A stretch of 64,000 nt of DNA, from contig JANYBW010000035.1 of assembly GCA_025360585.1 (NCBI GenBank), forward strand, positions 45,474 through 109,473. Direction: 5' to 3'. The notes beneath the pieces were generated by a model. That model was given only the letters and a program-made list of their open reading frames with translations, ran no database searches and had not been told where the DNA came from. The translations under genes were made by a program, and so were the position numbers. This stretch comes from Actinomycetes bacterium. GTDB lineage: Bacteria; Actinomycetota; Acidimicrobiia; IMCC26256; PALSA-610. Of this stretch, positions 1 to 9,231 are shown in pieces (position 1 is the stretch's first letter; each line of letters starts with the position of its first letter).

Positions 1-2058
1 GAACCAGGTATTGCCGCTACCGATCGCTTACTCGCAGTGACAACGTTGTCGTTCGACATCGCAGGCCTCGAACTCTTTTTGCCGCTGACCATCGGCGCAA
101 CGGTCGTGATTGCGCCCAGCGCAATGACGTCGGACCCAACGGCACTCATCGATGCGATCGAACAGCAACAGATCACGATCATGCAAGCAACACCTGCAAC
201 CTGGCGACTCCTGATCGAAGCCGGATGGTCCGGTAACGAGCAAATCAAAGTGCTGTGCGGTGGCGAAGCCCTTCCGCCGTCGCTTGCGTCCGCCTTGGTG
301 TCGCGAGTCGGCGAGCTGTGGAATATGTACGGCCCAACCGAAACCACCATTTGGTCGACCATCCAACAAGTCCGCAACAACGAGCCTTTAACCATTGGCC
401 GTCCGATCGCAAACACAACCCTGTATGTGCTCGATTCCAGCTCATTGCCAGTACCGATCGGAGTCGCTGGGGAACTCTTTATTGGCGGCGATGGTCTTGC
501 TCGCGGCTACCACAATCGCCCCGAACTCACTGAACAGCGTTTCGTCGCCGACCCATTTTCGGAACAACCTGAAGCGCGCCTCTATCGAACCGGCGATCTT
601 GCTCGCTATCGCGCGGACGGTCAGATCGAGTTCCTGGGGCGCGTCGATCAGCAAGTAAAGGTGCGGGGCTTCCGTATCGAGCTCGGTGAGATCGAGACGG
701 TCCTCAGCCGGCATCCAGCAGTTGAAGACACAGTCGTGCTGGCGCGTGAAGATCCGTCCGGCGAAAAGCGCCTCGTTGCGTACGTCGTGCTGCGCGACGC
801 GTTTCGCAATCCCATGGGTCGCGGCACGGCTACCGAAGATGTAGTAAGCGCAACCTCATTGCGCCGCACGGTACAGGCTGCGCTCCCGCGCTACATGGTG
901 CCTTCGCTCGTGGAATTTCTCGAAACGATGCCGCAAACGCCGAATGGAAAAACTGATCGCAACGGTCTCGCGGATCCAGATTGGGCGCTGGCAACTCGCG
1001 ATACCCCCTACGTCGCACCGCGCGACGAAACCGAAATCACGATGTCCCGGCTTTGGGAATCCGAGCTCGGTATCGACCGAGTTGGCATCCACGACGACTT
1101 CTTCGATCTCGGCGTGGAGTCGCTCGTAGCCGCCAGGCTCTTTGCAAAAATCGAAACAACATTTTCGATCACACTGCCGCTCGGAACTATTTTCGCGGAC
1201 CCAACCGTCGCCGGACTCTCGGCACTCATCCGCACCGATGGCAACGCAAAATCTCAATATGCATCGCTCGTTTCGATGCAACCGAACGGCAACCAGCCAC
1301 CGTGGTTCGGAATCCACGGCGGCGCGGGAACCGTTTTGTTGTTCAGCGACCTCGCCCGTCGTCTGCAACAACACGATCAACCGTTCTACGCGCTTCAGGC
1401 GCAAGGCCTCTACGGTCACGACCCAGTACACACGCGAATTCCCGAAATGGCGACTGCGTATGTGGCGCAGATCCGAGAGGTACAACCACATGGCCCGTAC
1501 GTGTTATTGGGCTATTGCTTCGGCATGTTCGTGGCCTACGAAATGGCCCAGCAATTGGTCGCCGCGGGTGAGGCCGTGGACGTTGTCGCTTCGATTAATG
1601 GTCCCGACCTTGGATATATCCATCGGCATGATCCCGACAATTTGTTGGGACTCAACGACGACGACAGCCAACGCGTACCGCAACCAAAGCAGCCACTCAA
1701 GGTTCGGATGCGTAAGTTCCTATCAAAGCGCGTTCGCAACGCACAGTTTGAATACGCGCTGCGCTTCCATCGGCCCATGCCAGAAGTGCTGCGCGAAAAC
1801 AATCGCTTCCAACTCATCGCAATGCGCTCGCAGTTTCACTACACCGCGAAACCATATCCAGGAAACGTGCTGGTGTTTCGCGCCAACGGCTTATACGCCG
1901 AAGCAGACCTCGGCTGGTCAGAATCGGCAGGGCATAGCGTTAAGGTGCTGGAAGTTCCGGGCCATCAACCGGTTCCTCGTTCAACAATGAAGGAACCTGT
2001 TGTCGCGTTCATCGCCGATCAGCTGCTCGCGACGGTGCGAGAAATCCGGCGCCAGTAA
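1..2058 (+). CDS. Non-ribosomal peptide synthetase, C-terminal part (A-PCP-TE), 5' end outside window
   Basis: The frame is open from base 1, so the gene starts upstream; 685 residues are visible. It begins inside an adenylation domain at core motif A4 (SFDIAGLEL). Then come A5 (YGPTETT, about residue 111), A7 (YRTGD, about 195), A8 (GRVDQQVKVRGFR, about 213) and A10 (NGKTDR, about 315). A carrier domain follows with LGVESL (phosphopantetheine Ser about 374), then an alpha/beta-hydrolase thioesterase with GYCFG (about 504-508). The nucleophile there is Cys instead of the usual Ser. Lining up pocket residues by eye gives D-I-L-Q-L-G-M-I-W, which resembles codes I recall for glycine; this is inference. 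The protein would activate, load and release the last residue of a peptide or amino-acid conjugate. It could also be a stand-alone A-PCP-TE enzyme, since anything N-terminal is not visible. Confidence 0.9.
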   Translation, partial: EPGIAATDRLLAVTTLSFDIAGLELFLPLTIGATVVIAPSAMTSDPTALIDAIEQQQITIMQATPATWRLLIEAGWSGNEQIKVLCGGEALPPSLASALVSRVGELWNMYGPTETTIWSTIQQVRNNEPLTIGRPIANTTLYVLDSSSLPVPIGVAGELFIGGDGLARGYHNRPELTEQRFVADPFSEQPEARLYRTGDLARYRADGQIEFLGRVDQQVKVRGFRIELGEIETVLSRHPAVEDTVVLAREDPSGEKRLVAYVVLRDAFRNPMGRGTATEDVVSATSLRRTVQAALPRYMVPSLVEFLETMPQTPNGKTDRNGLADPDWALATRDTPYVAPRDETEITMSRLWESELGIDRVGIHDDFFDLGVESLVAARLFAKIETTFSITLPLGTIFADPTVAGLSALIRTDGNAKSQYASLVSMQPNGNQPPWFGIHGGAGTVLLFSDLARRLQQHDQPFYALQAQGLYGHDPVHTRIPEMATAYVAQIREVQPHGPYVLLGYCFGMFVAYEMAQQLVAAGEAVDVVASINGPDLGYIHRHDPDNLLGLNDDDSQRVPQPKQPLKVRMRKFLSKRVRNAQFEYALRFHRPMPEVLRENNRFQLIAMRSQFHYTAKPYPGNVLVFRANGLYAEADLGWSESAGHSVKVLEVPGHQPVPRSTMKEPVVAFIADQLLATVREIRRQ

Positions 2059-2170
2059 CCCAATCCGCGTCATAGCAGCGGCATCGTGTACTGCCGGAAA
2101 TCGATTCGGATGCCACCAATTTTGCGTTTTCGTAACGCCATATCTGCGAAGTGATGCACCGCGTCGCGCG

Positions 2171-3925
2171 CTAGCGCCCAGCCAGCGAATCAACTCCCGC
2201 AGTCACAGCAGGCACCAACGCGGTCGCGCCAGGAACGAGTTGTTCGCAAAAGAATCGTGCAGTCCGTAATTGGGCCGGACCACATTCCAAGTTTGAAGCA
2301 ATTCGAGCGCTGCGCAACATCAGCTCTCCGGCCGTCACCAGCGCCATCAATCGCAAATACGGTGTGGCGCCCGCGAGGACGTCATCATTGTTGGTTTGGG
2401 CCAGCAACCATTCAGTCGCCTCGCGTGCAGCTTCAAGTGCGCTCTCCATCGCCGCAGCCGACGCACTGAGTTCCGGAACCACGCGGCATTCGGCAATCGA
2501 CGATTGGATGCGACCGAGGTGTTCGCGCACGACATCGCCGCCTCGCAGACCGAGCTTACGCCCGACAAGATCCATCGCTTGAATGCCGTTGGTGCCTTCA
2601 TAGATCATGGCAATACGCGAGTCGCGCAGGTGTTGCGCAGCCCCGGTCTCTTCAATGAAGCCCATTCCGCCGTGAATTTGCACGCCGATTGAAGCGATTT
2701 CAAAGCCAGTGTCCGTTGACCATCCTTTTGCCAACGGCGTAAAGAGCGCGGCAATTTCTTCGTTGCCCTCACGATCGGCAGCCTCGGTGGCGTGTTCTGA
2801 ATGATCAATCGCGCCTGCTGTCACATAGATCAAGCGCCGCATGGCTTCAATTTGCGATTCCATCGTCAGCAACATCCGACGCACATCAGGATGTTCAATC
2901 AGCAATGCGCTCTCACCTCTCGCGGTCGAAGATGCGCGACCCTGTTTGCGTTCATGCGCAAAGGAATACGCTTGCTGATAGGCGCGTTCACCAAGCGCCA
3001 AGCCTTCGATTGCAACGCCAATTCGAGCGTGGTTCATCATTGTGAACATCGCAATGATGCCACCGTTGAGTTCGCCGACCAGTTCGCCGACCGCGCCACG
3101 GCCGTTCTCGCCGAAACTCAACACGCACGTAGGGCTAGCTTTGATGCCCATCTTGTGTTCGATCGACACACACGTGACGTCGTTGCGTTCACCCAACGTG
3201 CCGTCTTCGTTCATCAAATACTTCGGAACGACAAAACAGCTAATGCCCTTAGTGCCGCCCGGCGCGTCCGGCGTACGCGCCAAGACCAAGTGCACAATCT
3301 GATCAGTCATGTCGTGCTCGCCAAAGCTGATGAAAATCTTGGTGCCAGTGATGAGATACGAACCGTCCGATTGCGGTTCAGCTTTTGTGCGGACCGCAGC
3401 GAGATCCGAGCCTGCATCCGGCTCGGTGAGATTCATGGTGCCCGACCATTCACCGGTGATCATTTTCGGCAGATACATCGCCTTCAACGCGTCGCTTGCG
3501 TGATGTTCCAACAAACGGATCGCGCCTTGCGTGAGCAACGGGCACATACTGAAAGACAAGTTCGCGCTCGAAATCAATTCTTCCAACACCGCGCCGACAA
3601 CAAACGGAAAACCTCCACCGCCGTATTCTGGCGCGGCAGCCACCGCTCCCCAACCGGCCTCGACGTACGCCTGGTATGCAGCTTTGAACCCCGCAGGAGT
3701 GGAGACCGTGTTGTCGGCGTTGTGCACGCTGCCGATCTGATCGCCGATCACGTTGAGTGGCGCGACCGTCTGGGCAAAAAAGCGCCCGGCCTCACTCAAT
3801 AAATCCGTGACAACTTCGCGATCCGCATGCGTGAACACCGCAAATTTGTTGATTTCATTCAGCCCACAAATGTGGTCAAGCACAAACGAAATGTCAGCAA
3901 GCGGTGGTGTGTAGTCGGTACTCAT
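2171..3925 (-). CDS. Acyl-CoA dehydrogenase, large (DmdC-like) subfamily
   Basis: A protein of about 584 residues, longer than the usual 380-400 residue acyl-CoA dehydrogenases. It has the N-terminal and C-terminal extensions typical of the DmdC/AcdA-type subfamily. Visible signatures are the FAD/substrate loop NLTEPDAGSDL and the C-terminal IYEGTNGIQAMDL, whose Glu is the likely catalytic base. The family oxidises acyl-CoA to 2-enoyl-CoA, passing electrons to ETF. I chose the ATG giving MSTDYTPP; an upstream ATG at 3952 adds nine residues but runs closer to the divergent CoA-transferase. Divergent placement with a family III CoA-transferase suggests a shared acyl-CoA catabolic role. The substrate (fatty acyl-CoA or 3-methylmercaptopropionyl-CoA) cannot be told from sequence alone. 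Confidence 0.9.
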   Translation of the reverse strand: MSTDYTPPLADISFVLDHICGLNEINKFAVFTHADREVVTDLLSEAGRFFAQTVAPLNVIGDQIGSVHNADNTVSTPAGFKAAYQAYVEAGWGAVAAAPEYGGGGFPFVVGAVLEELISSANLSFSMCPLLTQGAIRLLEHHASDALKAMYLPKMITGEWSGTMNLTEPDAGSDLAAVRTKAEPQSDGSYLITGTKIFISFGEHDMTDQIVHLVLARTPDAPGGTKGISCFVVPKYLMNEDGTLGERNDVTCVSIEHKMGIKASPTCVLSFGENGRGAVGELVGELNGGIIAMFTMMNHARIGVAIEGLALGERAYQQAYSFAHERKQGRASSTARGESALLIEHPDVRRMLLTMESQIEAMRRLIYVTAGAIDHSEHATEAADREGNEEIAALFTPLAKGWSTDTGFEIASIGVQIHGGMGFIEETGAAQHLRDSRIAMIYEGTNGIQAMDLVGRKLGLRGGDVVREHLGRIQSSIAECRVVPELSASAAAMESALEAAREATEWLLAQTNNDDVLAGATPYLRLMALVTAGELMLRSARIASNLECGPAQLRTARFFCEQLVPGATALVPAVTAGVDSLAGR

Positions 3926-4024
3926 ACCGTCTATGTTCGCCGATGAGCGCAACCGGTGCAGGATTGGCGGCTCGCATTCCTCAACGCTTCCGAACTCTCA
4001 GCCCGTTCTCGTAGTCTGGCAACC

Positions 4025-5206
4025 TTGAACCCACCCCAACCCCGAGCGCTCGACGGCATCAAAGTCCTTGACCTCGCCACCTTGTATCCCGCACCGTTGC
4101 TGGCCGCAATGCTCGGCGACTACGGCGCCGACGTGGTGAAGGTCGAGCCGCCCCGAGGTGACGCGCTCCGCAACGTCGGCACTCCTGGGCCGAACGGCAT
4201 TTCAACGGCCTGGCTCTACGCCGCACGCAACAAACGCTCGGTGATTGTTGACACGACCACCAATGAAGGTCTCGTACGCCTCGCACAACTCTGCGCAACC
4301 GCCGACGTGATCGTGGTGAATCAAAACGATGCCCAACTCGATTTGATGGAGTGTCGGCCCGAGGCACTGTTGCGCCAGCACCCAAACGCAATCATCGTGT
4401 CGCTCACCGGTTTCGGTCGCAGTGGTCCACGCGCAAGTGAGCCTGGCAACGGATCGATTGCAGAGGCGTTCGCCGGGTTCGCGGCGTTGAACGGAAACGC
4501 GGATGGCCCACCAACGCTTCCTTCGCTAGCCCTCGGGGACTCCCTCGGGGCAATCAGCGCACTCAACGGCGTGCTCGCCGCGTTGTATTGGCGCGACGCT
4601 TGCGGTGGCACTGGACAGATCATCGACGCGACGCTGTACGAGCCCATTCTGGTGTTGCTCGGCAGTACCTTCGCCGCGTGGTCCAACGACGCGCCGGCGC
4701 CGGTGCGCAACGGAAGTCGCTTGAGCAACGCCGCGCCTCGCAATATTTTTCGGACCGCGGATAATCGCTGGCTCGCCATCTCAGGCACAACCGATGCCCA
4801 GGTAGCTCGACTCCTCAACGCCATCGGTTGTTCGGAGATCGAACTCGCGACGTACAAGCGCGCCGCCGATCGCGTTGGTACTAACGCCGACGCGCTCGAC
4901 CTTCGGGTGAGCAGTTGGATTGCAACGCTGCCCCAAGCCGCAGCACTCACAGCATTGCGGCAACATCGAATTCCCGCAGTTGCGGTCAACACCCTCGCCG
5001 AGGTGCGCGATGATCCTCACGTTGCTGCTCGAAACAATCTGGCATCCCTCATCGCGTCAAGCACCCCGGCCGAATCCCCACCAATCGCGCCAACGCCGAC
5101 TCCCCAGATGTCGTCGACGCCGCCACAATTTCGCCGAACTTCACCCAAACTGGGTGAACACACGGCTGAAGTGTTGCGCGAGTGGCTCGACATCACCGAA
5201 GCTTGA
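4025..5206 (+). CDS. Family III (CaiB/BaiF) CoA-transferase
   Basis: Members move CoA between carboxylic acids through an aspartyl-CoA thioester. The N-terminus shows the family pattern DGIKVLDLATLYPAP, GDYGADVVKVEPP and GDALRN. A Gly-Asp pair in LALGDSLGAISALNG is the likely catalytic Asp. The length of about 393 residues is normal. I prefer the TTG at 4025, because an upstream in-frame GTG at 3956 adds 23 residues not typical of the family. The gene lies divergent to the large acyl-CoA dehydrogenase and 22 bp before a sugar isomerase gene, so it may head the rightward operon. The C-terminal 60 residues are rich in Pro, Thr and Ser (about residue 340 on), somewhat unusual. The substrate is unknown. 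Confidence 0.88.
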   Translation: MNPPQPRALDGIKVLDLATLYPAPLLAAMLGDYGADVVKVEPPRGDALRNVGTPGPNGISTAWLYAARNKRSVIVDTTTNEGLVRLAQLCATADVIVVNQNDAQLDLMECRPEALLRQHPNAIIVSLTGFGRSGPRASEPGNGSIAEAFAGFAALNGNADGPPTLPSLALGDSLGAISALNGVLAALYWRDACGGTGQIIDATLYEPILVLLGSTFAAWSNDAPAPVRNGSRLSNAAPRNIFRTADNRWLAISGTTDAQVARLLNAIGCSEIELATYKRAADRVGTNADALDLRVSSWIATLPQAAALTALRQHRIPAVAVNTLAEVRDDPHVAARNNLASLIASSTPAESPPIAPTPTPQMSSTPPQFRRTSPKLGEHTAEVLREWLDITEA

Positions 5207-5228
5207 CTCACAACGTTCAAGGAGAACC

Positions 5229-5987
5229 ATGGCCAAACCAATTGCAGTTCAGCTCTACACATTGCGCGATGCCGCCGCCAACGGAATCCGCCCCGTGCTC
5301 GATCGGCTCGGAGCCGCGGGCTATGCAGGGGTCGAGACGGCAGGGCTGCAAGGGCTGACCGGCGATGAGTTCCGCGCGGCACTCGACAATGCCGGCCTCA
5401 AAGTCGCGAGCGCGCACGTCAATTACGGTGGTCGCGACGCGTTTCGCGCCGAGCTCGACGCGCACGCACCGCTCGGCGCGGACACCATCATTGTCCCCTA
5501 CGCGGGTCCCGAAGAATTCTCAAGCCCCGACGCGGTCGCGAAACTCGCCGAGCGACTCAATCGCGGCAACGCAATCGCGCAGGAATACGGGCTTGCGCTC
5601 GGATACCACAACCATTTCTGGGAGCTCAGCGCAATAAACGACGGTCGCCATGCATTGTTGAGTTTGTTCGATCAGCTCGAACCAACCGTGGTCGCCGAAA
5701 TCGATATGTATTGGGCCCAAGTCGGTGGCATGGATCCGGTCGAGCTGGTGACAACCCTCGGTGATCGGGTGACACGTCTGCACGTCAAAGATGGACCCGC
5801 GGAGCGCTACGGCGAACCGATGACGGCCGTCGGGCAAGGCTCCGTGGACGTCGCGGCGGTCATCGCGGCTGCTCCGAACGCGCAATGGCACATTGTTGAG
5901 CTCGACGATTGCGCCACCGACATGTTCGAAGCCGTCGAAGCCAGCCTGAAATTCCTGGTTGGTTCGGGCCTTTCGGTAGGCAAGTGA
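5229..5987 (+). CDS. Sugar phosphate isomerase/epimerase (xylose isomerase-like TIM barrel)
   Basis: A 252-residue TIM-barrel protein of the AP-endonuclease-2/xylose-isomerase-like family (IolE/IolI-type). It starts MAKPIAVQLYTLRD after a good ribosome site (AAGGAGAACC). Likely metal-site stretches are GYHNHFWEL (about residue 126), AEIDMYWA (about 157) and RLHVKDG (about 184), the usual Glu/Asp/His pattern. Family members isomerise or epimerise keto-sugars or inosose. It overlaps the next oxidoreductase gene by one base (TGATG), so the two are probably translated together. The neighbouring Gfo/Idh and SDR genes suggest a sugar or cyclitol pathway. A long in-frame extension upstream overlaps the CoA-transferase and is not needed. 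Confidence 0.88.
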   Translation: MAKPIAVQLYTLRDAAANGIRPVLDRLGAAGYAGVETAGLQGLTGDEFRAALDNAGLKVASAHVNYGGRDAFRAELDAHAPLGADTIIVPYAGPEEFSSPDAVAKLAERLNRGNAIAQEYGLALGYHNHFWELSAINDGRHALLSLFDQLEPTVVAEIDMYWAQVGGMDPVELVTTLGDRVTRLHVKDGPAERYGEPMTAVGQGSVDVAAVIAAAPNAQWHIVELDDCATDMFEAVEASLKFLVGSGLSVGK

Positions 5988-7108
5988 TGCGCGATTCGAC
6001 CAGCGATGGCGACGTCAGCCGCGTCGCCATCATCGGCTGCGGCGTCATCGCCCCGGTCTACGCAACGACACTGAAAGCGCTCGGCAACGTTGAGCTTGTG
6101 GCAGTAGTCGACGGCATCGCCGAACGGGCAGCGACTTTCGCTGCGGCCCACGAAACCCGCGTGGCTACGTTCGAAGCGGTCATCGCCGACGATTCGATCG
6201 ACGCGATCGTCAATCTCACACCGCCACTTGCGCACGCCGCAGTCAGCGAAGCCTCACTCATCGCCGGTAAAGCCACATTCAGCGAGAAGCCGTTGGGTGT
6301 CGATTTCGCGCAAGGCAATCGGCTCGCGACAATCGCCAAACAACGAAACGTTCGCCTTGGTTGCGCACCCGACACGTTCTTGGGCGTCGGATTGCAGACG
6401 TGTCGCGCCGCGATCGATCGCGGCGACATTGGCGAACCACTTTCCGCAAGCGGCTTCATGATGGGTTTCGGCCCCGAGTGGTGGCATCCGAATCCCGAAA
6501 GCTTCTATCAACCCGGTGCCGGCCCAATGCTCGACATGGGGCCGTACTATCTCACGGCGTTGATTCAGATGCTTGGGCCTGCGATTTCCATCACCGCATC
6601 GGCGAAGAGCCCGCGCGCCCAACGCACGATCCGAGCCAAAGCTCGCCGCGGCGAACTCATCGACGTTGCCGTGCCGACTCACGTTTCGAGTCTGATCGAT
6701 TTTGCCGGCGGCGCAAGCGCCACGTTGATCACGAGTTTCGACGTGATGGCATCGCGGTGTCGCAACATCGAGATTTACGGCACTGAAGCAACGTTGTCGC
6801 TCCCGGACCCAAACACCTTTGGTGGTCCGGTACAGATCCGCGGCATTCGCGATTTGGAATGGCGCGACCTTGAACTCCCCGAAGCCAACATACCGCAAGA
6901 ACGCGGCATTGGTTTGGCCGACATGTTGTCCGCGCAACGCAACGATCGCAAACATCGCGCGAACAGCGACCTCGCGCTCCACGTGCTCGAGCTCATGACG
7001 AGTGCGGTCAGCTCCTCAGAGCAAGGCCAACGCATCGCGCTCACCACAACCTGCGAACGTTCCGAGCCCCTCGATTTTTCCTTACCCGCAAACACCTTCG
7101 ACGCCTGA
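5987..7108 (+). CDS. Gfo/Idh/MocA family NAD(P)-dependent oxidoreductase
   Basis: About 373 residues with an N-terminal Rossmann fold (RVAIIGCGVIAPVYA), the DAIVNLTPP strand and FSEKPLGVDF, the EKP motif whose Lys is the usual catalytic residue. A GPMLDMGPYYLTAL segment matches the substrate-binding part of the family. Members oxidise hydroxyls of sugars, inositols or their derivatives with NAD(P). The ATG overlaps the stop of the upstream isomerase, supporting coupled translation. Glucose/fructose, myo-inositol or keto-sugar substrates are all possible; the sequence does not decide. The gene ends just before a 14-bp tandem repeat. Confidence 0.88.
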   Translation: MRDSTSDGDVSRVAIIGCGVIAPVYATTLKALGNVELVAVVDGIAERAATFAAAHETRVATFEAVIADDSIDAIVNLTPPLAHAAVSEASLIAGKATFSEKPLGVDFAQGNRLATIAKQRNVRLGCAPDTFLGVGLQTCRAAIDRGDIGEPLSASGFMMGFGPEWWHPNPESFYQPGAGPMLDMGPYYLTALIQMLGPAISITASAKSPRAQRTIRAKARRGELIDVAVPTHVSSLIDFAGGASATLITSFDVMASRCRNIEIYGTEATLSLPDPNTFGGPVQIRGIRDLEWRDLELPEANIPQERGIGLADMLSAQRNDRKHRANSDLALHVLELMTSAVSSSEQGQRIALTTTCERSEPLDFSLPANTFDA

Positions 7109-7114
7109 GCGCGC

Positions 7115-7152
7115 CAGCCCCAAAAACCCAGCCCCAAAAACCCAGCCCCAAA
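7115..7152. repeat. 14-bp tandem repeat in spacer (2.7 copies)
   Basis: The unit CAGCCCCAAAAACC occurs twice exactly and once partially (CAGCCCCAAAC), six bases after the stop of the upstream oxidoreductase. It lies in a 92-bp gap before the second oxidoreductase. No hairpin or promoter is evident in it. Other spacers in this window carry unrelated repeats of 13-15 bp. Confidence 0.85.
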
Positions 7153-7200
7153 CAATTGCCCGAGCCGCAAACACCGGGCTGAACGATTGAAAGTAGCGAC

Positions 7201-8448
7201 ATGACCTTGCGATACGGAATCGTCGGCGGTGGCTTCATCACGCAATTCCACCTCCGCGCGCTCGAACAAGTTCGCGGCGTCGAAGTTGCCGGGCTCACCT
7301 CCCGTACCCCGCCCACCGAGCTCGCTCAATACGTTCACGATCACAATCTCGGCGAAGGAATCGTGTACAGCTCGCTCTCGGAAATGATCCCGAATGTGGA
7401 CGTCGTGGCGATTTTCAATCCAAACTTTTGTCGCGTCGAAACCATGGAAACCATCGCGGCCGGGGTACGCATGGGCGCGAAATGCAAAGGCCTGATTGTC
7501 GAAAAGCCGCTCGGGCGTAATTTGATGGAGGCCCAACGCATCATTGATTTGGTGCGCGAAATAGCGGTCCCGACGGCGTACTTCGAAAATCAGATCCACA
7601 TGAAGGTGCTGCAAAACGCGCGGACGCAACTCACGGGTGTCGCCGCGGCAATGGGCCCGCTGAGCTTGGCTCGATCGGCGGAAGAACACGCCGGGCCACA
7701 CAACGGTTGGTTTTGGGATCCCACGCAACAAGGCGGCGGCGTGCTCTCCGATATGGGCTGCCATTGCCTCGCGGTCGGGTGGTACTTGCTCACCCCGAAT
7801 GGCAAAGACGTCCGGCATCTCATTGCGCAATCCGTCACCGCGGAGGTTGGCCTCCTGAAATGGGGCGAACCCAACGCTCGCGCCGAACTGATGGAGCGCT
7901 ACAACGTCGATTACACCAAAACGCCGGCGGAAGATTTCGCGACGGGCATGGTCACCTACAAGAACCCTGATACCAACCAGGTTTCGAAAGCGCAATTCAC
8001 CGTTTCGTGGATGTACGACAAACAAGGCTTGCGACTGTTGGTCGATGGTTTAGGACCGGGTTACGCACTTGAAGCGAACAGTTTGCGCTCACCGCTGGAG
8101 ATTTTCATCGGCGATGCCGCGGCCGCAAGCGTGGCAGATGCTGAACTCGCGCTCGAAAAGGCCACGGCTACACAAGGCTTGCTCGCGATACAACCGAACG
8201 AACCTGATCTCTACGGCTATACCGACGAAAACATCGATGCCCGTGATGCCTTTCTCGCGGGCCGCGACGCGTTGTTAAACTTCGACTACGGCTACGAAAT
8301 TGTTCGCCTGACGATGGCGGCATATATGTCCGCGGAGCAAGGTCGTACGATCGATCTCACCGATCCAGCAACGAACGAAGCGCTCAAGCAGTACGTTCCG
8401 CTCATTCAGCAGGGTCGCGGCCGCGAAGTTCTGCCCGTCAACGACTGA
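7201..8448 (+). CDS. Gfo/Idh/MocA family oxidoreductase (second, longer paralogue)
   Basis: A 415-residue protein with the Rossmann start RYGIVGGGFITQFH, the cofactor-side Lys motif IVEKPLGRNL and the substrate-domain motif GGGVLSDMGCHCLAVGW. It is longer than the neighbouring paralogue, mainly from a larger C-terminal half. The C-terminus has TAYMSAEQGRTIDL, as the first paralogue has TSAVSSSEQGQRIAL, so both share the family ending. It lies 92 bp downstream of the first oxidoreductase and 9 bp before an SDR, consistent with one operon. The two may carry out successive or opposite redox steps on one sugar or cyclitol; this is inference. Confidence 0.88.
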   Translation: MTLRYGIVGGGFITQFHLRALEQVRGVEVAGLTSRTPPTELAQYVHDHNLGEGIVYSSLSEMIPNVDVVAIFNPNFCRVETMETIAAGVRMGAKCKGLIVEKPLGRNLMEAQRIIDLVREIAVPTAYFENQIHMKVLQNARTQLTGVAAAMGPLSLARSAEEHAGPHNGWFWDPTQQGGGVLSDMGCHCLAVGWYLLTPNGKDVRHLIAQSVTAEVGLLKWGEPNARAELMERYNVDYTKTPAEDFATGMVTYKNPDTNQVSKAQFTVSWMYDKQGLRLLVDGLGPGYALEANSLRSPLEIFIGDAAAASVADAELALEKATATQGLLAIQPNEPDLYGYTDENIDARDAFLAGRDALLNFDYGYEIVRLTMAAYMSAEQGRTIDLTDPATNEALKQYVPLIQQGRGREVLPVND

Positions 8449-8457
8449 AAGATTCCT

Positions 8458-9231
8458 ATGGCAACGTTCGCAATTACGGGTTCAGCCGGTGGCATTGGCA
8501 GTGCGACACGTGCTCAGTTGGAAAGCGGTGGGCATCGCGTGATCGGAATCGACATTCGGGATGCCGAGGTCATCGCTGATCTAGCAACCCCTGCCGGCCG
8601 CACCGAGATGGTGAGCGACGTCGCGGCGTTGTGTGGTGGAGTCCTCGATGGAGTTGTGGCTGGCGCGGGTGTAAGTGGGCTCCCTGGGGAAGTCACCGTC
8701 GCGATCAACTATTTCGGAGCAATCGCGACACTCGATGGTTTGCGGCCCATGCTCGCTCGCGGCACCAACCCCTGCGCGATTGGAATCAGCAGTAATTCCA
8801 CGACGACGATGAGTGGCTATCCGATCAACGTCACCGATGCGTGCCTCGCGAACGATGAGCCGCTCGCGTGCGAGCTGGCATCGAGTGATCGCAGCGGAGT
8901 CAGCATCTATCCGGCAACCAAACTCGCGCTCGCGCGATGGATCCGGAATCAATCAACTACCGCGGAGTGGATTGGTAGCGGCATTCGCCTCAACGCGATC
9001 GCACCCGGCTACACCGCGACTCCCATGACCGCGGGCACCGAAGAATTCATGATGAATCTCGGCGATATCTACCCGCTACCGATGCGCCGCGCGGGCAAGG
9101 CCGATGAGATTGCCGCGTTGTTGCAGTTCGTGCTCATCGAAGGGACCTACTTCGTAGGATCATTCATCACGATCGACGGTGGAACTGATGCGGTATTGCG
9201 ACCGAACGATTGGCCCCACCCGACGCAATAG
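8458..9231 (+). CDS. Short-chain dehydrogenase/reductase (SDR)
   Basis: A 257-residue classical-type SDR. The N-terminal cofactor motif is TGSAGGIG, Asp in GIDIRDAEV suggests NAD preference, and the active-site YPATK gives Tyr and Lys, with Ser in GISSNS upstream. The segment VAINYFGAIATLDGLRPML and the bulk of the sequence resemble 3-alpha-hydroxysteroid dehydrogenase/carbonyl reductase-like SDRs, though substrate is not predictable. It follows the second Gfo/Idh oxidoreductase by 9 bp, as the last gene of the rightward run. It is convergent with another SDR gene, with stops adjacent. Confidence 0.88.
   Translation: MATFAITGSAGGIGSATRAQLESGGHRVIGIDIRDAEVIADLATPAGRTEMVSDVAALCGGVLDGVVAGAGVSGLPGEVTVAINYFGAIATLDGLRPMLARGTNPCAIGISSNSTTTMSGYPINVTDACLANDEPLACELASSDRSGVSIYPATKLALARWIRNQSTTAEWIGSGIRLNAIAPGYTATPMTAGTEEFMMNLGDIYPLPMRRAGKADEIAALLQFVLIEGTYFVGSFITIDGGTDAVLRPNDWPHPTQ

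Noticed and set aside
2801..3802. 333-residue + strand ORF
   Set aside because: Lies wholly antisense to the acyl-CoA dehydrogenase and has biased basic composition typical of a shadow frame in G+C-rich DNA.
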